The notes under the pieces: generated by a model
Told to the model about the DNA's origin: nothing
The model's database searches: none
What the model saw: the letters and a program-made list of their open reading frames with translations, nothing else
Position numbers and translations under genes: made by a program
In this document: piece after piece, positions 1 to 7,969 of the stretch
How the letters are laid out: every line of letters begins with the position of its first letter
Position numbering within the stretch: the first letter of the stretch is position 1
NCBI GenBank assembly: GCA_001782825.1
Contig: MFPS01000005.1
Location: 1 to 36,823 of the forward strand
Direction of reading: 5' to 3'
DNA from: Candidatus Magasanikbacteria bacterium RIFCSPHIGHO2_01_FULL_33_34
Lineage (GTDB): Bacteria; Patescibacteriota; Patescibacteriia; Magasanikbacterales; UBA922
Length of the DNA stretch: 36,823 nucleotides

Positions 1-3000
1 GCGCACCAACACACACACCATCACCAGAGATAGTGTTACATCTGGAGTCTCTCGTACCAGAACATTGCCAACCATTTTCTATTTGACAAGTTGCACTACA
101 ACCGTCACCACTGGTGGTATTACCTTGATCACAAGCTTCATAAGGTTGATTAATTTGACCGTCTCCACAATAAGCGCCAGTAACAGTTCTGGTTTCACAT
201 GAATTAGTACACCAATTACAATTCAAGCCATAAGTGTCAGCTATACATCTAATACCATTTAAATTACCATTATCACATTGTTCATTAATATCTATGATAC
301 CGTCACCATTAATATCAAAATTAACATCAATATTATTACCATCTCCATTGGCATCAGCGCCACAATGGAAAGAACATGTATAAGCTCCACCTGGACCAAA
401 GTTTCCGCAAGCATAACCGGTTTCCACAGTACATGATGAACTACATCCATCCCCACTAGTACCAGGTGCTCCAGTATCATATTCACAATCTTCATTGGCT
501 GGATCATAAATTCCATCTCCACAATAACTAGTTATACCAGGTTGGGATACAGAACAATTTGTCAAACAAGTATTACAGGATGTAAGACCATATGAACAAT
601 TTGGATTATTATTGAGAGATGCGCCTAAATCACAAGCTTCTTCATTATCATCATTATTTCCATATATACCATCGGCACCCGCATTAATAGTATCCACACT
701 ATTATTACCACAATATGGAGCTACAAAATTCAAAATTTGACTGCAATCATTATTACAAAAAGTACATGACGGTACACCATAGGTACAGTTATTAACTGTT
801 TCAGTTATATTATTATTATCATCACAGGCTTCGCCAGCATCAATATTTCCATTGCCACATAATAGGGCACAGAGACTTTCGGGTGGGGTGCCGGTTCCAT
901 TGAAAAATGGATTGGTACCACAACTCCAACCAGGAGTAAATGGCGCAAAACAATTATTTGCGCAACCATCACCATTGACAGTATTGCCATCATCACAATA
1001 TTCTGGTCCTTCAATAATACCGTTGCCACAGCTATAACAGTCGTTAGTATCTATGGCTGAACAAGTGGTACAAGTTAGATTTCCAGAAGTGCGTGGTATT
1101 GGATCTCCGGCAGTCAAGCTTGCGCAGGTTGAGCCTCTGAATGGGTTTGTAGCTGTTTGATCACAGACTTCATTGGTTTCATTTATATATCCATCCCCAC
1201 AGGTATTAGATGTACATGCATATGGAGCATTACTATTATTCCAATTACAAGTAATAGTATCGTCATTATTTGGATCTGTATCAGAAATCCATTCATCGCA
1301 TCCTTCACCTAGGTCAACAAAATTATTTCCACAAACTGCTCCTCTACATTGTGTACTACATATACCACCAAGGGGAGTGGGTGAACCTGGAGGGTCACAT
1401 TCTTCAATTTGACCGGAGCCATTTGGTGTTTGTAGCACACTGTCTCCACAAATAGTAGGTCCTGTACAAGTAGCATTACAAGTACCATTATCAGTTGTAT
1501 TTCCATCATCACAGACTTCGTTTACGCCAACTCCATTTGGAGTTTGTACTATATTGTCTCCACATACAGTAAAAGCCGTACAAGTAGCATTACAAGTACC
1601 ATTATTTGTTGTATTTCCATCATCACAAATTTCATTTATACCAAGACCATTTGGTGTTTGTGTGATTCCATCTCCACATACTGTTAATGCAGTACAAGTA
1701 GCATTACAAGTACCATTATTTGTAGTATTTCCATCGTCACATATTTCTGTTAAACCTGCTCCATTTGGAGTTTGTAAAGTTCCATCTCCACATGTGGTAG
1801 GACCAGTACAGGATGCATTACATATGCCTGCATTGGTTGCATTGCCATCATCACAGGTTTCTAATATACCTATTCCGTTTGGGTTTTGGATTGTACCATC
1901 TCCACAGATTGTGTATGCTGTACAAAAAGCATTACAAAGACCAGCGTTGGTTGTTTCACCTTCGTCGCAAGCTTCAAATGTTCCAACTCCATTTGGAGTT
2001 TGTACTATATTGTCTCCACATACAGTAAAAGCCGTACAGGTAGCATTACAAGTACCATTATTTGTCGTATTTCCATCGTCACAAATTTCGGTTAGACCTA
2101 CTCCGTTGGGAGTTTGTTGGGTACCATCTCCACATATGGTAGGTCCCAGACAGGTTGCATTACAAGTTCCAGCGTTTGTGGCATTTCCATCATCACAAGT
2201 TTCAAAAGGTGTGGTAAGAACTCCATCTCCACACCCAGGACCATTGGATGTCTGTGTAGTACAGGCTAGATTTCCATCTGTTCCATCACTACAGTAGTTA
2301 CAAGCTGTGCCGTACATTGATGTACAGCTTGAATCATTAAAATTACCATCATCACATTCTTCACCAGGTTCAACTAATGCATTACCACATATTCCGAGTG
2401 TAATATCTGAACAAGTTGCATTACAATAGTTAGGCACACTTGAATCTCTAATTCTGACAACATCTAAACCAGTATTACCAACTAGATATATATAATCTTG
2501 ATTTATTGCTAGGTCAACAATACTATCTTGAACTCCAGTATTATAATAATCTGCAGAAAAGCTTGGGTTTAGGGGGTTGGATATATTAATTACTTGCATG
2601 CTATTTATATTAGCTATGAAGGAATAATTTCCATAAATAACTAGTTTATTGGAGGCCTCAGGCGTGTAAATATAACTACTTAATGTTGGTGCGCTTTTGT
2701 TAGACACATTTATTACAGCCATACCTCGGAACCTGTCACCTAAAAATATAAAATCATTTAAATATTTTATTCCACTTGAGACACTGCTAACAGAAATTGT
2801 TCCCTGAAGAAAAGGCGCTGACTTGTTTGTAATATTTACTACATTTAAATTATTTCCACCATTGTAATAGTTGCTAACATAAGCATAATTTCCAGATACG
2901 GTTACACCAAGTGCATTACCAAATGGAATATGTGATACCCATTGTACATTTTCAGGATTAGTTATATCTACTATATCAAATCCACCAACTCCATTTGCAA

Positions 3001-4555
3001 TATATGCATAATTATCAACTACATCAATTTCATTTGCTAGTCCACCACAGTAAGGTAATGCGCCAAAATTATCATCACATTGACTTACCCTTACTATATT
3101 TGTAGGATCTGATATTCTATAAACTTGTAATCCATAGTACATGCTTGCGCTATATAAATAATCTCCAACTACTTTAAGACCAGAAGTACTCCCTAGCATA
3201 TTATAATTTGGGTATGCTGGGTATGGGTTAAGAGGTATTGGGTTTATTGGGTCTGAGATATTAAATATTTTTAGATAGCTAGTTGAGCCATTACCTTCTG
3301 CCACATATAGTCTATTATTGGCTACAGCAATTTCATGGTAACCTGGGCTTGCAATATGATTGGATAGTATAGGTTGATATGTTGGTGAAATATCTATAAT
3401 TACCAAACCGCCAGTTTCTGCAGCAATGTATGCGTAATTGTTTTTAACCACTAAATCTACGGTATAGCCAGTTGTGTCTACAACACCCATTAAACGAGGG
3501 TTGGAAGTGTTAGAAACATCAATAATTTTCATACCATCATTACCAGCAGCAACATAAGCAATATTATTATTTACTACAACATCATTGATACCACCATTTA
3601 GTAGGCCGATTCGTATGGGGTTTGATTCGTTAGTGGTAACATCAATAATTTCTAGTTGATAGTTGGAAGCTATAAAAACTGTGTTATTGTATACAAAAAT
3701 ATCATTCATATAACCGTTGTCATAGTAAAAACCTACTTGAGTAGGAAAATCAGGGTTTGTTATGTTAATAGAGGTCATACGTTGATAACCATTAACAATA
3801 TATGCACGATTGCCGTTTACTGCTACACCGACAATATCGTTAGCAGGTCGATTATCATCAAAACGTCCTCTTAGAATAGGAGCGTTTGGATTTGCTACAT
3901 CGATTATTTGCATAGCTGTAAGGTCAGCTACATAAGCAAAATTTCCAGATACAACAACATCTATTGCATCTCCTGGTGTAGCTATATTACTTCGAGTTTG
4001 TGGACTGGCTGGATTTGATATGTCAACAATGCGTAGTCCATTTGTATAATCAGCAATATAAGCAAAATTTCCCTGGACATATATACCTTGTGCATTCCCT
4101 GGAGTAATATGAGTGGCGACAAATGTAGGGTTGGTTGGATTAGAAATATTCATAATAACCATATCTCCATTTGCTATAGTAAAAGCATAATTTCCAGATA
4201 CATCTACTGCATTTATGGAATATGAAGTTTGTGTTCCAGCAATTCTTTCACTCCAATCGGTAAATAGAAAGCCAGCCGGTTGGCCATTGTTTGGACCGTC
4301 ATCACAAGTTTCTCCAGAAGCAAAGTTTAGATAACCATCTCCACAGGATGCAAAAGTACAGGCTTGTTCGCCGTAGCCATTATCATAATCACAGGAGGCT
4401 GTATCAGCATTTGATGGCATATCGCATTGTTCAGGTGGTTCAACTGTATTATTTGTGGCGCCATTAATACAAGCTGCTTTAACAGTTTTTGTGTGTGTAC
4501 TAATTAAGAGACTAAATATAACAAAAAATAAAACTATTATATTTATTTTTCTCAT
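1..4555 (-). CDS. Giant secreted LVIVD-propeller / Cys-rich repeat protein (3' end outside window)
   Basis: Reading the minus strand from the ATG at 4555 gives about 1518 codons with no stop, continuing past the window edge. Residues 1-25 are a signal peptide (basic MRK, then a hydrophobic stretch). A short Cys-rich segment follows (CGDGYLNFASGETCDDG). From about residue 80 to 700 there are about 14 repeats ending in motifs such as GLRIVDISNPASP, GMKIIDVSNTSNP and GFDIVDITNPENV. These match the LVIVD family, which forms beta-propellers. From about 708 onward come Cys-rich repeats of the DUF4215/Myxococcus type (CGDG..Q.PNG.G..E.CDDGN.T..G.CNA.C), first seven or eight in exact 38-residue register, then irregular ones. 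The Cys spacing implies a disulfide-rich stalk outside the cell. No Shine-Dalgarno is visible. Inference: surface adhesin or cell-contact protein. The family calls are firm; the role is not known. Confidence 0.9.
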   Translation of the reverse strand, partial: MRKINIIVLFFVIFSLLISTHTKTVKAACINGATNNTVEPPEQCDMPSNADTASCDYDNGYGEQACTFASCGDGYLNFASGETCDDGPNNGQPAGFLFTDWSERIAGTQTSYSINAVDVSGNYAFTIANGDMVIMNISNPTNPTFVATHITPGNAQGIYVQGNFAYIADYTNGLRIVDISNPASPQTRSNIATPGDAIDVVVSGNFAYVADLTAMQIIDVANPNAPILRGRFDDNRPANDIVGVAVNGNRAYIVNGYQRMTSINITNPDFPTQVGFYYDNGYMNDIFVYNNTVFIASNYQLEIIDVTTNESNPIRIGLLNGGINDVVVNNNIAYVAAGNDGMKIIDVSNTSNPRLMGVVDTTGYTVDLVVKNNYAYIAAETGGLVIIDISPTYQPILSNHIASPGYHEIAVANNRLYVAEGNGSTSYLKIFNISDPINPIPLNPYPAYPNYNMLGSTSGLKVVGDYLYSASMYYGLQVYRISDPTNIVRVSQCDDNFGALPYCGGLANEIDVVDNYAYIANGVGGFDIVDITNPENVQWVSHIPFGNALGVTVSGNYAYVSNYYNGGNNLNVVNITNKSAPFLQGTISVSSVSSGIKYLNDFIFLGDRFRGMAVINVSNKSAPTLSSYIYTPEASNKLVIYGNYSFIANINSMQVINISNPLNPSFSADYYNTGVQDSIVDLAINQDYIYLVGNTGLDVVRIRDSSVPNYCNATCSDITLGICGNALVEPGEECDDGNFNDSSCTSMYGTACNYCSDGTDGNLACTTQTSNGPGCGDGVLTTPFETCDDGNATNAGTCNATCLGPTICGDGTQQTPNGVGLTEICDDGNTTNNGTCNATCTAFTVCGDNIVQTPNGVGTFEACDEGETTNAGLCNAFCTAYTICGDGTIQNPNGIGILETCDDGNATNAGICNASCTGPTTCGDGTLQTPNGAGLTEICDDGNTTNNGTCNATCTALTVCGDGITQTPNGLGINEICDDGNTTNNGTCNATCTAFTVCGDNIVQTPNGVGVNEVCDDGNTTDNGTCNATCTGPTICGDSVLQTPNGSGQIEECDPPGSPTPLGGICSTQCRGAVCGNNFVDLGEGCDEWISDTDPNNDDTITCNWNNSNAPYACTSNTCGDGYINETNEVCDQTATNPFRGSTCASLTAGDPIPRTSGNLTCTTCSAIDTNDCYSCGNGIIEGPEYCDDGNTVNGDGCANNCFAPFTPGWSCGTNPFFNGTGTPPESLCALLCGNGNIDAGEACDDNNNITETVNNCTYGVPSCTFCNNDCSQILNFVAPYCGNNSVDTINAGADGIYGNNDDNEEACDLGASLNNNPNCSYGLTSCNTCLTNCSVSQPGITSYCGDGIYDPANEDCEYDTGAPGTSGDGCSSSCTVETGYACGNFGPGGAYTCSFHCGADANGDGNNIDVNFDINGDGIIDINEQCDNGNLNGIRCIADTYGLNCNWCTNSCETRTVTGAYCGDGQINQPYEACDQGNTTSGDGCSATCQIENGWQCSGTRDSRCNTISGDGVCVGA
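1430..2262 (-). repeat. 114-bp tandem repeat encoding 38-residue DUF4215-like units
   Basis: The equivalent base of each unit falls at 1464, 1578, 1692, 1806, 1920, 2034 and 2148, an exact 114-bp period. Some units are nearly identical at DNA level (around 1540-1620 and 2000-2080), which points to recent duplication or gene conversion. Each unit encodes two CGDG/CDDGN half-motifs with six Cys. The repeat also keeps an antisense frame open at 1554-2297 on the plus strand; that frame is a shadow. Confidence 0.9.
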
Positions 4556-4614
4556 ACAAGGAGTTTAACGATTAAGAACTTAAAATTTATAAGAAACTAT
4601 ATTTCTATATATTT

Positions 4615-4643
4615 AGTATAGCACATTAATATAGTAATGTTAA
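4615..4643 (-). promoter_or_regulatory. Putative sigma-70 promoter of the giant repeat protein
   Basis: On the minus strand TTAACA (4643-4638) is followed after 17 nt by TATACT (4620-4615). This leaves a leader of about 50 nt before the ATG at 4555. The rest of the 4556-4756 gap is extremely AT-rich, with a self-complementary TTATTATAATAATATTATTAT-like stretch near 4710-4735 that could end transcription from either side. Confidence 0.5.
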
Positions 4644-4756
4644 TAAAAAATTAAAATTTAATTTTCAAATAATATTTATGATGGTTTTTTATAATTATTA
4701 TTTGATTATTATAATAATATTATTATAGACTTTTAATGTTATATAATCAGTATGGA

Positions 4757-5398
4757 TTAGTTGTTTAAAGATAATAATGATTCCCATCCAGTAATATTTA
4801 GTGGTTCTTGAATTACTTTGTTATCAATAAATATGGCTGGAACAGATTCAATGTCTAATCTGATTGCCAAGTCTTCATTTTTTTGGAGGAGGTTTAGAGT
4901 ATTATTGCTTGTAAGACAATTATTTAAATTTTCAGTGTTTAGTTGGACTGCCTGAGAAAATGATTTTAGAGAGTTTGTATCTAGTTCATTGTTTTCTAGT
5001 ATTATCTTTTTGAATTCATTTAGTTTATTTTGTTCATTTGAACAAAATAAATATTGATGAGCTTCTTTTGACGGAAAAGGAAATTGGGTGACATCTAAAG
5101 TTTTTAGAATAATTTTTATTTTATTTGGATATTTATTTTGTAATTCATCAAATATTTTCATTTGATCTTGACAGCGAGAACAGCCCAAGTCTTCAAAAGC
5201 GATTATTGTTTTTGGGGAATTTAAATTGCCTATTATTATATCTTCTTTAAATATTGGAACTATATTTAAGGATTCAAGTTTATTTGGGTCATTAAAAACT
5301 ATCCTTTTTGGTTGGTATTGAATGAAGCTGGCAAATAGAGCAAATCCGGCTAGAGCTATGGCTGGAATAAATATTAATAATATTTGCTTTGACTTCAT
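4757..5398 (-). CDS. Membrane-anchored DsbA-like thioredoxin-fold protein
   Basis: A 213-residue protein from the ATG at 5398. Residues 5-25 are a hydrophobic anchor or signal. The thioredoxin fold follows, with FEDLGCSRCQDQM (C73-S-R-C76, the redox CxxC) and the cis-Pro motif SVPAIFID near the C-terminus. This fits the DsbA/Thioredoxin_4 family, which forms or rearranges disulfides in exported proteins. It begins 7 nt after the stop of the upstream propeller gene. An ATG at 5431 would add 11 residues and overlap that gene, so 5398 is preferred; neither start has a clear Shine-Dalgarno. Context: the neighbouring gene encodes a giant extracellular protein full of cysteines, a plausible client (inference). 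Confidence 0.85.
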   Translation of the reverse strand: MKSKQILLIFIPAIALAGFALFASFIQYQPKRIVFNDPNKLESLNIVPIFKEDIIIGNLNSPKTIIAFEDLGCSRCQDQMKIFDELQNKYPNKIKIILKTLDVTQFPFPSKEAHQYLFCSNEQNKLNEFKKIILENNELDTNSLKSFSQAVQLNTENLNNCLTSNNTLNLLQKNEDLAIRLDIESVPAIFIDNKVIQEPLNITGWESLLSLNN

Positions 5399-5405
5399 AA
5401 AGAAA

Positions 5406-6632
5406 TTATAAATCAATAGAGAATAACCCATCTTGACTTTTGTCAGTAAAATGTAATTTTTTACCGTCGTCTGATATAAATATTTGGTCTATTACATGGG
5501 CATTGTCTGTGGCCACTGAAGTTTTACTACCAGTTTGTAAGTCAATCCTAAATATAGTGTCTTGTATATTGTCAGCAATAGTTGGTTCAAAACCAGCGCC
5601 AACTGGAAGTTCTACTGGCACTCCACAATAAACATATCTATCTCCGGAAAAAGTACATTTGTCTGCCCATGTATTTATAAGAAGTGGACGACGATTTGTA
5701 TCAATTTTATCCCCATCGGCATTGACTATCCATAATTCTGGTTTAAATTCACTTTCGGTACTGTATACACTATATAGTAGTTGTTGGCCTGTTGGTGACC
5801 ATGCGCTTTGCATACCACGACCTTCAACTGTCAGGGATTTAAAATTTTCATTATTTTGTCCTATAAGTAGTACTTCTTGACGATCTACTCCTAGTGGGTT
5901 ACCTGTTCTAGATAAAGCAACTATTTTTCTGGTTGGTGACCAATCAATATCTACTTTACTGCCGTTTTCTCCTAGTGGTGCAACATATTGTAAATTACTG
6001 CCGTCTGGGTTTGAGGTGACTATCCAACGATTTTCTGGTGAATAGCCAATACTTTTTGAAGCTATTTTTGATCCTTCTTCGGAAAATGAAAAATCTTCCC
6101 AATATTTTGGCAGAGTGACTTGTTGTTGTGTTTTGAAGTTGTAATATATATTTGATCCATCAGGGTATTCAATGATTGATTCATTGTCATTTGGCGACCA
6201 GGTGACTTTTTCTACATTATAAAAAATTTTATCACTCAGCGCGCGAACTGTACCATCACTTAAGACTTGGTAGAATTTACCATCATTTTTGTTGTAAAAT
6301 TGTGGGTCGCCATTATTATTCAAAGATGGATTTAAAATTGATGAATCAACAATTTTCTCTTCTTTTGCTGGTTTTGTTATTTGTCCTTGTCTAAATGAAC
6401 CACCGGCTCGTGTGTCGGATGGAGGAAGGACACCAGGTGCAATTTCACCTCTATCGGTAATATCACCGGTGTCTGATGGTGGAAATATTCCGGTTGTTGG
6501 AGTGGTTCCATCGCCTGGTTCAGTGATGGTGCCACTTGGTTTTTCAGCAAAAAATACCCAGTATAAGGCAAAGCCGAGTAAGAGTGTTACAATGATAAAA
6601 CCCACTATCATTAAAATTCTTTTTTTATCCAT
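5406..6632 (-). CDS. Membrane-anchored PD40/TolB-like beta-propeller protein
   Basis: A 408-residue protein. Residues 4-28 are one membrane segment (ILMIVGFIIVTLLLGFALYW), followed by a Pro/Gly/Thr-rich linker to about residue 110. The rest is a propeller with repeated WSP and S.DG elements (VTWSPNDNESI, DIDWSPTRKIVALS, QSAWSPTGQQLLYS, FISDDGKKLHFT), typical of the PD40/WD40-like families found in TolB. There is no catalytic signature. Topology predicts a short cytoplasmic tail and an external propeller. It precedes the DsbA-like gene by 7 nt, so the two are probably co-transcribed. A binding or scaffolding role is inferred; the partner is unknown. Confidence 0.8.
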   Translation of the reverse strand: MDKKRILMIVGFIIVTLLLGFALYWVFFAEKPSGTITEPGDGTTPTTGIFPPSDTGDITDRGEIAPGVLPPSDTRAGGSFRQGQITKPAKEEKIVDSSILNPSLNNNGDPQFYNKNDGKFYQVLSDGTVRALSDKIFYNVEKVTWSPNDNESIIEYPDGSNIYYNFKTQQQVTLPKYWEDFSFSEEGSKIASKSIGYSPENRWIVTSNPDGSNLQYVAPLGENGSKVDIDWSPTRKIVALSRTGNPLGVDRQEVLLIGQNNENFKSLTVEGRGMQSAWSPTGQQLLYSVYSTESEFKPELWIVNADGDKIDTNRRPLLINTWADKCTFSGDRYVYCGVPVELPVGAGFEPTIADNIQDTIFRIDLQTGSKTSVATDNAHVIDQIFISDDGKKLHFTDKSQDGLFSIDL

Positions 6633-6699
6633 AATATTTATAAGTTATTTTTTATATGTAAGCTAAAATAAACCATTGTTTATATTTTGAATCACGATC

Positions 6700-6802
6700 G
6701 CATTAATTTCAATTATTTGTTTTTACTCATTCTCGCTTCGGCTCCGAGGGTGATGCCTATTGAGGCATCAGATCCGTAAAAACAAATAATTGAAATTAAT
6801 GC
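6700..6802. repeat. Palindromic structured intergenic element, copy A
   Basis: Perfect 27-nt inverted arms (6700-6726 and 6776-6802, starting GCATTAATTTC) enclose a 49-nt core. The core holds the shared motif ATTCTCGCTTCGGCTCCGAGG, a perfect 8-bp hairpin TGATGCCT/AGGCATCA (6751-6770, loop ATTG) and GATCCG. On the opposite strand CTCG..CGAG closes a second small hairpin. Its right flank (TTAATGCTTAATTATAAATA) recurs at 15408 and 26478. There is no U-tract, so it is not a simple terminator. It lies between two minus-strand genes. See copies B and C. Confidence 0.85.
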
Positions 6803-6847
6803 TTAATTATAAATAACGTTTTCAATTCTTACATCATATTATAACAT

Positions 6848-7966
6848 TTAACTTTGATTTCTGGAAGACATTAGAGAAGCATTTTTTAATTGCATTTTTG
6901 TTTTTTGCATATCCATTATCTGTTTTTGTGGTATTTTGAGTTGTTCATTGAGATTTTTTATTTTATCTTGTATTGATTTTATTACTTTTATTATGGACTT
7001 TCTTCTCATTTTGAAAGTAGATTTTATCCTGCCTATTGTACCTACAACTCCAAAAACAGCTAATCCAACAGGAGAAAATATAATAGTAACACAGCAAATC
7101 AAAGCAATCATAGATAGTATTATTTGCGCAATCAAGAGTAGAGTTATAATTACTGTGAATAATTTTTTTGTAAGTTTTGGTTTAATTAGCGATTGTTGGA
7201 GTGTAGATTTTTGTTTAGTAATTTGTTTTGTTTGTTTACTTAATTGCCTTATTCCTTGGTTTAATTTAGATATTTGTTTTTTATGTTTAATGCTATTTAT
7301 AAGTTGTGTAGGAGCTGAACGTTGTTTTTCAGGTTTATTTTTTGGTATTTCTTGGTCTGATATTTCTGGCATACCTTCTTCTTTTGCTCTGGCGATTCCT
7401 TTGTCAGAAATTGGGGCGGTATATGGATCATATTCTGGTATTTTTTCAGGATCAGGTCTGCCTTGTTTTGTTAAACTATCTTTTTTAGCGTCATTAAAAT
7501 CTTTGGTGTTCTCTATTTCAGATTCAGGTGATGATTGTTTTGGAAAATTATTATTTTTTTCATTGGTTTGCTCTGTGGATGCGTTTTTATTGGTTGGTCT
7601 GTTTTTTGAGTCATTGACAAAATTGTTTTTATGCTGATTTTGTTGACTATTAGATTCATCTTCTTCAAATTTTTCAAACATTTTGTCTGAGTTATCTGTG
7701 TTTGTATATATAGAATTAGAAATGTCATTATCCATTATTTCATCTTGATTCCAGATATCTTCTAGAGATTTTTTTTTGTCTTCAATTGCTTTTTTACTTG
7801 CTTGAAGAATTTGTTTTTTTAAAGTAGCTGCAATTTGTTTTTCGACTTCTGCGGTATTAGCATTTGAATCTGCAGGTAAACCAAAATCACTGACTATATT
7901 TTTTGAAGCCTTATCAATTGGTTCGTCGATATCATTATTTTGGTTGTATTCCTCCGCCTCTGCCAT
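6848..7966 (-). CDS. Unknown membrane/coiled-coil protein encoded directly after clpC
   Basis: A 372-residue protein that I do not recognise. Residues 1-210 are highly polar, rich in Asn, Lys, Glu, Asp and Ser, and probably disordered, with a proline-rich patch DPEKIPEYDPYTAPIS. Residues 220-265 are Gln/Lys/Leu heptad-like (coiled coil). Residues 272-310 hold one or two membrane segments (FTVIITLLLIAQIILSMIAL and a Gly/Val-rich stretch). A basic coiled-coil tail ends the protein. Its ATG lies 3 nt beyond the clpC stop, so the two are translationally linked. Inference: a membrane adaptor or client-delivery protein for ClpC. No sequence motif proves this. Confidence 0.6.
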   Translation of the reverse strand: MAEAEEYNQNNDIDEPIDKASKNIVSDFGLPADSNANTAEVEKQIAATLKKQILQASKKAIEDKKKSLEDIWNQDEIMDNDISNSIYTNTDNSDKMFEKFEEDESNSQQNQHKNNFVNDSKNRPTNKNASTEQTNEKNNNFPKQSSPESEIENTKDFNDAKKDSLTKQGRPDPEKIPEYDPYTAPISDKGIARAKEEGMPEISDQEIPKNKPEKQRSAPTQLINSIKHKKQISKLNQGIRQLSKQTKQITKQKSTLQQSLIKPKLTKKLFTVIITLLLIAQIILSMIALICCVTIIFSPVGLAVFGVVGTIGRIKSTFKMRRKSIIKVIKSIQDKIKNLNEQLKIPQKQIMDMQKTKMQLKNASLMSSRNQS

Positions 7967-7969
7967 AAA

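Noticed and set aside
1430-2262. CRISPR-like array
   Set aside because: The 114-bp units have no unique spacers between constant repeats; the whole unit is repeated and coding in register.
1554-2297. A 247-codon plus-strand open frame with repeated SPSPHTV-like units
   Set aside because: It is the antisense of the 114-bp Cys-repeat units. The minus frame encodes recognisable DUF4215-type repeats with regular cysteines and continues far beyond both ends.
6700-6802. Element A as a rho-independent terminator or as an integron attC site
   Set aside because: No T-tract follows the stem on either strand, and the attC core signatures (RYYYAAC, GTTRRRY) and an integrase are absent.
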